Source of the DNA: Rhodoferax sp.
GTDB taxonomy: Bacteria > Pseudomonadota > Gammaproteobacteria > Burkholderiales > Burkholderiaceae_C
NCBI RefSeq assembly: GCF_030697375.1
Contig: NZ_JAUYQD010000108.1
Span: 62,001 to 126,000, forward strand
DNA length: 64,000 bases
Reading direction: 5' to 3'
A model generated the notes under the pieces. That model saw only the letters and a list, made by a program, of their open reading frames with translations. It had not been told where the DNA came from and made no database searches. Of this stretch, positions 13,900 through 23,531 are shown in pieces. The position numbers were made by a program, and so were the translations under genes. Every line of letters begins with the position of its first letter. Position 1 is the first letter of the stretch.

Positions 13900-15081
13900 T
13901 CATGGCCGCTTCCGTATCCTGACCAGCACCGAGTGCTCGTCAAACTCAAATTCGGCGGGCGGGTTGCCATTCTCGGCCAGCAGCGCCTGTGCCCGCTGCA
14001 CCCCGTAGCCGAAGCGATTCACGAAACCCAGCGACTTGAGCGCCTCGGCAATCACCGGGTTGCGGTAACTGTTGCGGGTGGGGAAGTTTTGCTGTGTGGC
14101 CTCGCCATACAGACCGCCGGGGTTTTGAATTTCAAGGTGATCGGCAAACACGTAGAACCGGATCGGGGAATTGCTGTTGTAGTTGCGGTGCATCACCGCG
14201 TTCATCAGCAGCTCGCGGATCGCGCCTTCCGGGTAGTTGTGCACCAGCTTCTCTTGCAGCGGATTGACTTGCACCATGGACGTTTTGACAACCAAGCGCA
14301 GGCGACCGAGCAATTCTTTGAGGACACTCTGCAGATCGCCAGCGACCTCGGCTTGATCCACGGGAAGTTCCGTCAAAGACGTGCCGGGCAGTTTCAGATA
14401 TTGCACATAGGCGCCGGGCAGGTAGAAGCGGGGATTCTTCCCGACCAGCAACATGCCTGCGTTCGTGGCGCAGCCCCGATCTGGATCGTACAAACGCAAC
14501 GACGCCAGTTGCTGCTCCAGCGGACGGTGGTTGGCGGCAATGGTTTCCGCATCCACCGCCTCACGCCGGTACGCATCGAACTGCCCCAAGGCGAGGGCAT
14601 CCATTTTGGCCTCCAGGCATGGCTGGGCATCGAAGGACTTGGCCTGCGCAATGCGTCGCTCGGACAGCGCCCGCTCTTCTTGTTCGTTCGCTATCGCCTT
14701 GCGGGGGCCGACGCGAATATGGACGCGTCCTTTGTAGCGCACGGGCGGCAGGTCCGACGGATGCACTTCAACCACCGCCACGTCGCCCCCGGCCAGCGCA
14801 AACTTGGCCACGCTCATCATCGGCTGCGGCAGGATGTTGCCGTCGGACCGGATGCCCGCCAGGTTCTTGAGCAGATCGTCCGTCACCTTGATACCCGCCA
14901 AAGAGCCGTCATCCTTGACGCCGACCAGCAAATAACCGGGCCGACGGTGATTGGGCAGGTCGTTGGCGAAGGCGCAAATCGCCTGCCCGAATTTGTCGGT
15001 GTTGTTAGTCGATTCGGTGCGCTCGGCGGTGTCTGAATCAAGATCAGCTATCAGGGCTATTAACTGGTCTTCATTCAGCAT
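13900..15081 (-). CDS. AlbA_2 (Schlafen-AAA_4)-domain protein with HATPase-like C-terminus
   Basis: A 393-residue protein. The N-terminal 150 residues (RTESTNNTDKFGQAICAFAN, PGYLLVGVKDDGSLAGIKV, VRYKGRVHIRVGPRKAIA) are the AlbA_2/Schlafen-like fold. The C-terminal part has AIRELLMNAVMHRNY (about 284-298) and FADHLEIQNPGGL (about 308-320), the HATPase-like module of RecG-related regulators. Such proteins are transcription regulators or defence-associated factors, and the specific job is unknown. The 5' 80 bases are duplicated just upstream. Confidence 0.82.
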   Translation of the reverse strand: MLNEDQLIALIADLDSDTAERTESTNNTDKFGQAICAFANDLPNHRRPGYLLVGVKDDGSLAGIKVTDDLLKNLAGIRSDGNILPQPMMSVAKFALAGGDVAVVEVHPSDLPPVRYKGRVHIRVGPRKAIANEQEERALSERRIAQAKSFDAQPCLEAKMDALALGQFDAYRREAVDAETIAANHRPLEQQLASLRLYDPDRGCATNAGMLLVGKNPRFYLPGAYVQYLKLPGTSLTELPVDQAEVAGDLQSVLKELLGRLRLVVKTSMVQVNPLQEKLVHNYPEGAIRELLMNAVMHRNYNSNSPIRFYVFADHLEIQNPGGLYGEATQQNFPTRNSYRNPVIAEALKSLGFVNRFGYGVQRAQALLAENGNPPAEFEFDEHSVLVRIRKRP

Positions 15082-15095
15082 GGTGTTCTCCGTTT

Positions 15096-15260
15096 TTAAA
15101 CCGGATGAAAATCCAGCGGCCGCAAGAAGTACGGGCCATAGCGACCCTTTGCAACGAACTCGACGCCAGCCTTCTCATCCTTTGGGGTCAAAATATGCTT
15201 GTCGCCGCTGAGTAGCAAATAATATTGCTCTGAAAATGTGAGCCTGGCCCATTTTTTCAT
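15096..15260 (-). CDS. Small hypothetical protein upstream of the AlbA_2 gene
   Basis: A 54-residue protein starting MKKWARLTFSEQYYLLLSGD; an in-frame extension to 15299 is rejected because it crosses a duplication junction. It has the pattern of a short beta-rich protein (VEFVAKGRYGPYFLRPLDFH). No family is recognised. It ends 14 bases before the AlbA_2 start. A decayed second copy lies at 15355-15500, which supports that this was a real gene. Confidence 0.5.
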   Translation of the reverse strand: MKKWARLTFSEQYYLLLSGDKHILTPKDEKAGVEFVAKGRYGPYFLRPLDFHPV

Positions 15261-15339
15261 TGTTCGTCGATTCGGTGCGCTCGGCGGTGTCTGACTCAAT
15301 ATCAGCCATCAGCGCTATTAACTGTTCTTCATTCAGCAT
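15261..15339 (-). pseudogene. Duplicated 5' end of the AlbA_2 gene
   Basis: From the ATG at 15339 it reads MLNEEQLIALMADIESDTAE and on to RTESTNN, then breaks off at the junction with the 54-residue gene. The intact gene reads MLNEDQLIALIADLDSDTAE. It is the left part of a tandem duplication of about 260 bases (15008-15265 and 15266-15523). Confidence 0.8.
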
Positions 15340-15354
15340 AGTGTTCTCCGCTTT

Positions 15355-15500
15355 TTAAACTGGATGGAAATCCTGTGGTCACAAAAAGTATGGTCCAAAG
15401 CGGCCCTATGCAACGAATTCCACGTCAACCTTTTCACCTTTTGGGGTCAGCACATGCAGTCACCGCTGAGCACCAAATAACTTTGCACTGTGGCTCGACT
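15355..15500 (-). pseudogene. Decayed copy of the 54-residue gene
   Basis: The minus strand reads LTPKGEKVDVEFVA, stop, GRFGPYFL, stop, PQDFHPV, matching the intact copy (LTPKDEKAGVEFVAKGRYGP...) with two nonsense changes, and the upstream part is in another frame. It is the right-hand half of the tandem duplication. Confidence 0.8.
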
Positions 15501-15514
15501 TGAATAATGCGAGC

Positions 15515-15558
15515 CCGGCCCCTTTTTTTTCGGCCCTTTTTTTCGGCCCCTTTTTTTC
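15515..15558. repeat. Tandem CGGCCC(C)TTTTTTT repeat
   Basis: Three consecutive units of about 14 bases, each CGGCCC or CGGCCCC followed by seven or eight T. Such a tract is prone to slippage. Short ORFs drawn across it are not credible. The flank to 15644 shows no gene. Confidence 0.7.
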
Positions 15559-15644
15559 CAGCTCACAGTTTGCGTGCGATGGGCTCCAGCACTTCCAAGT
15601 TCCTCCGTAGATGCAAATGCATGTGCAAATGGATTGACCCATAT

Positions 15645-16124
15645 TTATGCGCAGGCATACCGGGCTGTATTGAGCGATATATGGAAGTAGTGTGCGCACC
15701 TGTGAATTTCTCTTAGTCGCGAGTCGTCATCAGGCCAAACACCACTCCGCTTGACATCCAAGTGCGCAGTGGCAGCTTGCTTATATGCGGTCCAATAGTG
15801 AACTTCAATTTTTGGCTTGTTTAATTCGGAAAGTTGAACACTGACTGCATGCAGTTTCATTCCCGCCGTTTTAATTTTGGCTTTAATTTGTCGGGACAAC
15901 TCTTGGGCTTTATCAGAGTCATATGGCAATGCGTAGTAACTAGTGGCAGTCTCGTTCAAATCACAAGCCAACTTTGCCACGCCTTCAATGTCATCACGAA
16001 GCATCTTTCGCTTGGCGTCCGCTGCATCGCTATGGCGTTTGAAAAAATGAGAAAAGATTTGCTTTCCTATCTCCCACGCAATCGTCCCAAAGATCGCACC
16101 TAAGCCCAAAGATTTGAATTCCAT
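15645..16124 (-). CDS. Hypothetical protein, third gene of the STAS-like/ATPase operon
   Basis: A 159-residue protein. Residues 5-22 (SLGLGAIFGTIAWEIGKQI) form one amphipathic or membrane segment; then comes a long helical region (AKRKMLRDDIEGVAKLACDL) and a charged C-terminal part. No family is recognised. Its ATG directly abuts the stop codon of the STAS-like gene, so it is translated from the same message. Base composition is clearly lower in GC than the flanks, like the other two genes. A membrane-tethered effector or anchor is possible but unproven. Confidence 0.6.
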   Translation of the reverse strand: MEFKSLGLGAIFGTIAWEIGKQIFSHFFKRHSDAADAKRKMLRDDIEGVAKLACDLNETATSYYALPYDSDKAQELSRQIKAKIKTAGMKLHAVSVQLSELNKPKIEVHYWTAYKQAATAHLDVKRSGVWPDDDSRLREIHRCAHYFHISLNTARYACA

Positions 16125-16481
16125 TTACCCCCCTTTGGGACGATTTCCTGAGTCAGAGTTGCCGGAAAGTAAAGTCTCAGCTTCATGAAGGTAATGTAGA
16201 ACTTCATCAATGACTGTTGGGTCTTCAATCGAGATCAGCTCCAGTTGCCTTATCAAATCGGATTCATTCAATCCTTCATGCCGAATGAGACCGCCAAATG
16301 CTTCTTCAAGGAAAGAAGAGCCGTAACCCTCTGCACCGTCAAAGACGACTTGCACTCGGGAAAATTGCTTTAAAGCAGGTAGTAATATCTTTTCTCGGAA
16401 CGTGGTCCCGTTAAACGGGGAGTCATCGGGAAATCGCCCCAATGGAACTGGCGAAAAATCTTTCGCTATGTCAATTTTCAT
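16125..16481 (-). CDS. STAS-like DUF4325 protein
   Basis: A 118-residue protein (from the ATG at 16481; one four codons upstream is possible). FREKILLPALKQF and VFDGAEGYGSSFLEEAFGGL (about residues 41-60) are the DUF4325 signature: a STAS-like fold ending in the helix that carries the switch Ser in anti-anti-sigma proteins. The C-terminal 35 residues are an acidic helical tail. It overlaps the ATPase gene, the pairing expected of a partner-switch module in which a GHKL kinase acts on a STAS protein. Low GC. Confidence 0.8.
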   Translation of the reverse strand: MKIDIAKDFSPVPLGRFPDDSPFNGTTFREKILLPALKQFSRVQVVFDGAEGYGSSFLEEAFGGLIRHEGLNESDLIRQLELISIEDPTVIDEVLHYLHEAETLLSGNSDSGNRPKGG

Positions 16482-17613
16482 TACTGAGTTCATCTACGAG
16501 CTCCTGTGGAAGGTTCTGTAGCGCCTTATCTATAGGCAATTGCCACTCTATCAACGTCCCCTCAACAAAACCACTGTGATTTGAGTGAACTTGTTTGTTC
16601 GGGGTGTACGAATATGAACCATTTCTGCTGTGAATGTGCATTGCCCCTGATCCTGCAGCGTCGATCAATTTGGTGAGGTCCATTAGCCCCAGGCCACGGT
16701 TAGTTGACTCAGTCCTAGTTCGTCCCAGCTCCATTGCTGCCCTAATCATTTGCCCGTCGTCAGGGGCTATTCCGGGTAGTAGCGATAGCACGCCACGAAT
16801 TTTTTCCATTGTGTACTTTCTTGGAAGCGTTTTGGGGATGCCGACGCCAGCATCGTAAAACGCTAGCGTGAAAAGACGTGTTTTCGCACTGAGACTGGCA
16901 ACCATCCACCAACGCCCGCCAACTGAACCAACGCGAATGCTCTTCGTCTTATAGGCATGGTGATTGACATTCGTCATAGCCTCCGACAAAGCACGGAAGA
17001 TTCTTTTGGCGATCAGAGAGGGCATTTGTAGATCATCGCCAAGTAACTCTGATCGCAGCAGAGGGATTTCTGAACTATTCGGTCGCTGATCGGATTTAAA
17101 GACAATAAATCTGGTCAATTTGGATTGAGTTTTCTCCTTGGGCCTACTTTTAACCTTCAATAGTTTGAAAAAACCACTTTGGGTGAGCAAACGTTCTAGA
17201 CGCGCGTTTTCCGGATATGTCCCTGTGATGTGATCTGCGCTGAACTCTAAGCGAAGCTTATGGATCTGTGCAAGCAAGAGCACCAGAGCTGAAAGCTTGA
17301 TGGTTTTGCAGTCATCGAAGACAAGGCGAAGTCGAGATCCCGCGAGCACCTTCTCCCTGACTGTCCTAACGAAATCGCACGACTCATTGCGATTTTGGCC
17401 TAGGTCCATTTCCGCGGGAACTGTGCAGTCGACCCACTGTGTCTTGGTTTTCCAATTGCCATGCCGTGTTTGTATTCGGGGTGATGGGCGCTCACCTTGG
17501 CTATCCGCTTTGTTCTTGAGATGCTTCTTGTTTTTCTGTCGAAGCCTTCTTTCAAATCGTTCTAATTCAAGTCGATGTAAGAGTCTGTTCGCGATTGCAT
17601 TATTTTTTTTCAT
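16471..17613 (-). CDS. STAS-like plus GHKL ATPase protein
   Basis: A 380-residue protein. The first 55 residues are strongly basic. Residues about 60-160 resemble a STAS-like region (SRLRLVFDDCKTIKLSALVL). A GHKL/HATPase domain follows: ALSEAMTNVNHHAY is the N box that binds Mg-ATP, FYDAGVGIPKTL the G1 box and STNRGLGLMDLTKL the G2 box. It could be a kinase for the DUF4325 protein, in the manner of anti-sigma kinases, but no sigma factor is encoded nearby. First gene of a low-GC three-gene operon in an accessory region. Confidence 0.82.
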   Translation of the reverse strand: MKKNNAIANRLLHRLELERFERRLRQKNKKHLKNKADSQGERPSPRIQTRHGNWKTKTQWVDCTVPAEMDLGQNRNESCDFVRTVREKVLAGSRLRLVFDDCKTIKLSALVLLLAQIHKLRLEFSADHITGTYPENARLERLLTQSGFFKLLKVKSRPKEKTQSKLTRFIVFKSDQRPNSSEIPLLRSELLGDDLQMPSLIAKRIFRALSEAMTNVNHHAYKTKSIRVGSVGGRWWMVASLSAKTRLFTLAFYDAGVGIPKTLPRKYTMEKIRGVLSLLPGIAPDDGQMIRAAMELGRTRTESTNRGLGLMDLTKLIDAAGSGAMHIHSRNGSYSYTPNKQVHSNHSGFVEGTLIEWQLPIDKALQNLPQELVDELSNEN

Positions 17614-17644
17614 CCCTGAACGCCATGTTTATTAAGAATACAAA

Positions 17645-17764
17645 TTACTTTCCCCAACTATCCTTCAACCCCACAGCCAGCTCAAACACCGCGTTGGTCC
17701 CTGCAGGTAATCCACCCGATCCGCCACAAAGTACCCATGCCGCTCAAACTGAAACTTGCCGTCA
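17645..17764 (-). pseudogene. Second, divergent copy of the glnS 3' end
   Basis: About 120 bases match the last 120 of glnS (19720-19840) at roughly 80%. In the right frames they encode FERHGYFVADRVDYLQ and NAVFELAVGLKDSWGK plus stop, with a one-base deletion between. The divergence from the resident glnS suggests the fragment arrived from another strain together with the intervening genes, as at islands that insert in gene 3' ends. Confidence 0.8.
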
Positions 17765-17874
17765 GGGTTGATTGCAGTTGGCAACGGTTCATTATTGCCT
17801 GATCAGCTACAAACTTTGAAGGTCCCGGCTTTCAATACGCCCATTTCTTCTCGTATGGCGTTGTCCAAAAAGAC

Positions 17875-18567
17875 TCACCCACCAACCGCCTCCAGCCTCC
17901 CCACCCAATCCGCAAAATGCGGGCATTCCTGGCGCATTTTCTCCAGCCCAATTTCCAGCGCCGCCAGCACGCCCAGCAGTGGTTTTTCATAACCGGGTAT
18001 CAAGGCTTCCACCCGTTTCGATGGCGCGCTCATCGGTGAGTCGTTGATGTTTTCCGGGGTGGCAAAGTCGTTCCGGATGCGCTGAAAATCGGCGCTCAGG
18101 TCTGGGCGGCTGATGCCGCTGGCGAATGCGGTGCAGTCGCTAAACAGCAGGGCTTCAAATTCATGCAGCACCACAAAGGGCACAAAACGCTGGCTGGCGT
18201 TGGGCAGGGCCAGGGTGTTGCTCAGGTCAAGTGCTAGCGCGGCTTCGACGGTGGTGGCTTTGTCGGCGTGGGGCTTGGCATTGGCTTCGGCGCGTCCCGG
18301 CCAAGCTTTGACGCCACTGGCGGGCAGGGCGTAGTAGTCCACCATGGTGGTGGCCACGCTGCCTTTGTCGCTTTGCAGGTGGCGGCCAATGTCTTCTTTG
18401 ACTGCTGACCAGGCTTTGATGCCACCGCGCCGTTCACGCTGCCGGGCATTGCCAATCAGGCGGGCTGACACGGTGCTGTAACCGTGTTGCAGCAGGTGCG
18501 GTGCCAGCAGTTCGTTGACAAACGTTTCTTCGGTTTGCCCTTCCACATGCACCAGCAGCCGGGTCAT
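17875..18567 (-). CDS. DUF4276 (Toprim-like) protein, partner of the AAA ATPase
   Basis: A 230-residue protein starting MTRLLVHVEGQTEETFVNEL. VEGQTEE is the DUF4276 hallmark, corresponding to the acidic Toprim-like metal site; MVDYYALPA and VVLHEFEALLFSD are further conserved blocks. The start codon overlaps the ATPase stop (ATGA), so the two are coupled. AAA ATPase plus Toprim-like pairs (OLD-type nucleases, PARIS) are antiviral. By that analogy this is likely the nuclease or effector. Confidence 0.85.
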   Translation of the reverse strand: MTRLLVHVEGQTEETFVNELLAPHLLQHGYSTVSARLIGNARQRERRGGIKAWSAVKEDIGRHLQSDKGSVATTMVDYYALPASGVKAWPGRAEANAKPHADKATTVEAALALDLSNTLALPNASQRFVPFVVLHEFEALLFSDCTAFASGISRPDLSADFQRIRNDFATPENINDSPMSAPSKRVEALIPGYEKPLLGVLAALEIGLEKMRQECPHFADWVGRLEAVGG

Positions 18568-19694
18568 GGGGATTTGGCGCTGGGGCGGCCACCGAGTTCG
18601 TTCTTCTCCCACAACTGGCCCAGGCTGTAGTCCTCCAGCCACACGGCCAGTGGCGCGGGGTCAATGCGGGTAAGTGTGGTGGCGCTGTTGACGCGGTTGG
18701 CCACCAGCACATCCTGCGGGTCAAAGTGGTCCAGCAGCAGGGGCGACTGGGTGGATGCGATGATTTGGGTTTCGGCCGAGGTCTGGCGAATCAGGGCCGC
18801 GAGCAGGGTGATGGCGGCGGGGTGCAAGCCCAGCTCGGGCTCATCCACCAAGATCACCGAGGGCCGGAGTTCGAGCGGCTGCAAAAACAGGGTGGCGAGC
18901 GCAATAAAGCGCAAGGTGCCGTCTGAGAAGGTCGCGGCGCCAAAGTATTTGTCAGAGCCTGTGTGCTTCCAGGCCAGCTTGATGAATTCGGGGGCCAAAG
19001 GGTCCGGGCGCAACAAGAAGTCGTCAAAAAACGGGGCCACGCGCTGCACGGTTTTGCAAATGAGCGCATAGGCGTTGGCGAATTCTTTGGTTTGCTTGAG
19101 TCGGTACAAAAAGGCAGCGAGGTTGGAGCCGTCCGGGCGCAGGTAGTCGCTGTCGTCCACGCGGGCGGTTTTGCGCAGCGGAGAACTCGCGCTGGTGTCG
19201 TGGACGTGGTAGAGCCGCCAGCCATCCAGTCGGTTGCGAATCCAGCTAGCGCCGGCGGCATTCAGCGTGGAGTTGCTGATGCCCGCTTCTTTGCCGCCCG
19301 CCATGGCTGTGAGTGTGTCGTGCTGGGGGCTGGGCTGTTGTGCCTTGTCCCACACGGTGGTTTCCTCATGCAGCGGAAACAGGTTGTCGTTGTTATCGAC
19401 TTTGAGCGTGAGTTGGTAGCCATTCACTTCGTCGCGAAAGGACAGGGCGATTTTGATTTCCTGCGTGCCTTTGGCGCCGAAGTGGAGCAACTCGTCAGCG
19501 CCACCGGCGGTTCGCACATAGTCATACAAGCGGCCTTCTTTGATGGCCTGCAGGAATGAGAATGCACCGATGAAATTGGATTTGCCCGACCCGTTGGGGC
19601 CAATGATCAGGTTGATCGGCCCCAGCATGACTTTGCCGGTGGCGGCAATGCTTTTGAAGCCGCTCACCTCAATCCAATTGAGTTCTTGTTGCAC
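18564..19694 (-). CDS. AAA_21/OLD-type ATPase
   Basis: A 376-residue SMC/ABC-like ATPase. Walker A is IIGPNGSGKSNFIGAF (about residues 31-46). The late FSDGTLRFIALATLFL fits the ABC-type signature region, and VILVDEPELGLHPAA is Walker B with the catalytic Glu, followed by TQIIASTQSPLLLDHF. The opening INWIEVSGFKSI-type strand is typical of AAA_21 proteins. No nuclease domain is fused; that role would fall to the coupled DUF4276 protein. The pair lies between glnS and the duplicated glnS end. Confidence 0.88.
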   Translation of the reverse strand: MQQELNWIEVSGFKSIAATGKVMLGPINLIIGPNGSGKSNFIGAFSFLQAIKEGRLYDYVRTAGGADELLHFGAKGTQEIKIALSFRDEVNGYQLTLKVDNNDNLFPLHEETTVWDKAQQPSPQHDTLTAMAGGKEAGISNSTLNAAGASWIRNRLDGWRLYHVHDTSASSPLRKTARVDDSDYLRPDGSNLAAFLYRLKQTKEFANAYALICKTVQRVAPFFDDFLLRPDPLAPEFIKLAWKHTGSDKYFGAATFSDGTLRFIALATLFLQPLELRPSVILVDEPELGLHPAAITLLAALIRQTSAETQIIASTQSPLLLDHFDPQDVLVANRVNSATTLTRIDPAPLAVWLEDYSLGQLWEKNELGGRPSAKSP

Positions 19695-19719
19695 GATGGT
19701 TCTTTCGTTGTGAGGGCGC

Positions 19720-21549
<1,830 letters not shown>

Positions 21550-21580
21550 GGGCCTGATTCTAGACGGCACGCCCCGTACT

Positions 21581-22480
21581 TTAAGGGGGTAAAACCTCGC
21601 GCACCGAGGGCAGGGCAAAGTCCATGCTTTGGTAGCCGTCCATGCGCAGTGTGGTTTGCCAGCCGCCCCAGTCGGCCAGTTGGGTGTAGTGGCCGGTGCT
21701 TTTGCCTTGCACATCGGTGTATGCGCTGTACAGGCGCCAGTGGTTGGCGGGGTGGCCATTGGCGTCAAACGGGGCGGTGTCGATGTGCAATTGGTTGATG
21801 ACTTGTGCGGGGCTGTGGGGGGCTGTCCAGCTCAGGAGCTTGAGCCCGACCCAGCGGTTTTCCGGGAGGGTGGCGTCTAGCTGTGGCTGCAGCGTAACGT
21901 AGTCGTACACGGGGTGGGTGAGCTCTTTGCCAAAGCGGGCGGGGCGCGGGTTACTGGCCGGGCCGAAGGTCATCATGGTGCAGGAGCCTGCGTCGGGGTC
22001 TTTGGCATGGTGGCCACCGCCGCGTATTTTGAGGGTGGCTTGTGCAATGGCGGGCGTCAGCAGCGTGTGCATGCGCACATACACGGTGAATTCCTGGTTT
22101 TTGACATCCGCCGGGTTGCCGAGAAAGCCATTTTGGGTTTTCCAGTTGGACGTTTGCCGGCCGCCGCTGGCATACAGGTGCAGGCGTGCGGTGTAGCCCG
22201 ATCCCCCACTGGCGTACCGCAGTGGGGTAGCCTTGATGTTCCAAAAGTGGAGCTTGCCTGAGCGCTCCGGGGTGGCCTGTGTGTGGTAGTCAATACCAAA
22301 ACGGGTGTGGCTATTGGGGTCTTGGGCGCCCAGGGCCAGGTGGGTTCCCCCGGCTGCGCTGGGGCGCAGCATTTGCACGCCATCGGCGTCCAGCGTGGTT
22401 TGTGCCGTGGCGGCACCCGCGCCCAGACCCGTGGCAATGGCTATTGCCACCGTGGTGCGTGTGGGCCTGGTTTTAATCAT
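21581..22480 (-). CDS. Exported protein of unknown function
   Basis: A 299-residue protein with a signal peptide (MIKTRPTRTTVAIAIATGLG..., cleavage near residue 26 after ATA). The mature part is aromatic- and His-rich with alternating hydrophobic residues, suggesting a beta-sandwich (GKLHFWNIKATPLRY, RLHLYASGGRQTSNWKTQNG, NRWVGLKLLSWTA). It resembles in style secreted carbohydrate-binding or lyase-like proteins, but no catalytic motif is secure. It starts 8 bases inside the end of glsA, so both may be co-transcribed. Confidence 0.65.
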   Translation of the reverse strand: MIKTRPTRTTVAIAIATGLGAGAATAQTTLDADGVQMLRPSAAGGTHLALGAQDPNSHTRFGIDYHTQATPERSGKLHFWNIKATPLRYASGGSGYTARLHLYASGGRQTSNWKTQNGFLGNPADVKNQEFTVYVRMHTLLTPAIAQATLKIRGGGHHAKDPDAGSCTMMTFGPASNPRPARFGKELTHPVYDYVTLQPQLDATLPENRWVGLKLLSWTAPHSPAQVINQLHIDTAPFDANGHPANHWRLYSAYTDVQGKSTGHYTQLADWGGWQTTLRMDGYQSMDFALPSVREVLPP

Positions 22481-23429
22481 GGTTCCAGCCGGTAAGCTGG
22501 GTCAGCCGTTCCAGCGCAAAGGCGCCCAGCACCGAGTTGCCTTTGGTGTCCAGTTCAGGGGCCCATACGGCCACGGTGCCCCGGCCGGGAACAATGGCCA
22601 CAATGCCGCCGCCCACCCCGGTTTTGACCGGCAGGCCAATGCGGTAGGCAAAGTCGCCCGCCGCGTCGTAGGCGCCGCAGGTGAGCAGCAGGGCGTTGAC
22701 GCGGCGGGCGTTGCTGGGGGACAAAAACTGTTCGCCGGGGCGCGCATCGGCGCCGATGTCCTGGCCGTTGTTGGCCAAAAACATGGTGGCTTGGGCCAGT
22801 TGGGCGCAGCTCATTTCGATGGCGCATTGGCGGCAGTAGTTGTCCAGCACCAGTTCGGGCGGGTTCACCACGTTGCCATAGCTTTTCATGAAGTAGGCCA
22901 TGGCCATGTTGCGGTGGGCGGTGTCGCGCTCGGATTTGGCGATGTGGCTGTTCCAGCTCAGGTCGGGGTCGCTGGTCAGGCGGCGTAGCGCACCCAGCAT
23001 GGCGATGTCCAGGTGGGCGTAGCGGGAGGTCAAGATGTCGGTAATGACCAGCGCACCGGCGTTGATGAAGGGGTTGCGCGGAATGCCTTTTTCCGACTCC
23101 AGTTGCACCATGGAGTTGAAGGCCGCGCCCGAGGGCTCGCGCCCCACGCGTTTCCACAGTGCATCGCCTTCAAGCTTGAGCGCCAGCACAAAGGCAAACA
23201 GCTTGGTGATGCTTTGCAGCGAAAACGGCGTGTGCGCGTGGCCCGTGGCAAAAGTGCTGCCGTCAATCAGCGCCACCGCCATGCCAAACTGGCGCGGTGC
23301 CACCTGGGCCAGCGCGGGTATGTAGTCGGCCACCTTGCCCTGGCCAAACAGGGCCTGGGCTTCGGTGTGGATTTGTTGCAGGATGGCGGTGAGCGGCGTG
23401 CTGCGCGCGGGGGCTTGGGGCTCGGGCAT
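22473..23429 (-). CDS. glsA: Glutaminase
   Basis: A 318-residue serine-dependent glutaminase that hydrolyses glutamine to glutamate and ammonia. FSLQSITKLFAFVLAL holds the S-x-x-K catalytic pair (SITK); GAAFNSMVQLESEKGIPRNP and INAGALV form the substrate site; GVGGGIVAIVPG is the late conserved turn. The start is uncertain: an in-frame ATG at 23462 lies in the T tract of the preceding terminator, so the ATG at 23429 is preferred. Neither has a good ribosome binding site. Confidence 0.93.
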   Translation of the reverse strand: MPEPQAPARSTPLTAILQQIHTEAQALFGQGKVADYIPALAQVAPRQFGMAVALIDGSTFATGHAHTPFSLQSITKLFAFVLALKLEGDALWKRVGREPSGAAFNSMVQLESEKGIPRNPFINAGALVITDILTSRYAHLDIAMLGALRRLTSDPDLSWNSHIAKSERDTAHRNMAMAYFMKSYGNVVNPPELVLDNYCRQCAIEMSCAQLAQATMFLANNGQDIGADARPGEQFLSPSNARRVNALLLTCGAYDAAGDFAYRIGLPVKTGVGGGIVAIVPGRGTVAVWAPELDTKGNSVLGAFALERLTQLTGWNHD

Positions 23430-23462
23430 GGGTGCGGTGGGGTGCGTTGGGTTTTGGGGCAT

Positions 23463-23493
23463 AAAAAAAGGGCGCACCTTTGAGAGTGCGCCC
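23463..23493 (-). terminator. Rho-independent terminator of the Liv-type binding protein gene
   Basis: On the minus strand: GGGCGCAC, 8-base loop, GTGCGCCC (23493-23470), then seven U (23469-23463). It lies about 40 bases after the 23532 stop and overlaps the upstream in-frame codons of glsA. Confidence 0.85.
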
Positions 23494-23531
23494 CTGGCTG
23501 GCAACCGGGGTTGCCAATGTGCAAGCCGTAA

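Noticed and set aside
15507..15716. 69-codon ORF over the poly-T repeat
   Set aside because: Its start is low-complexity Phe/Pro encoded by the tandem CGGCCC-T tract.
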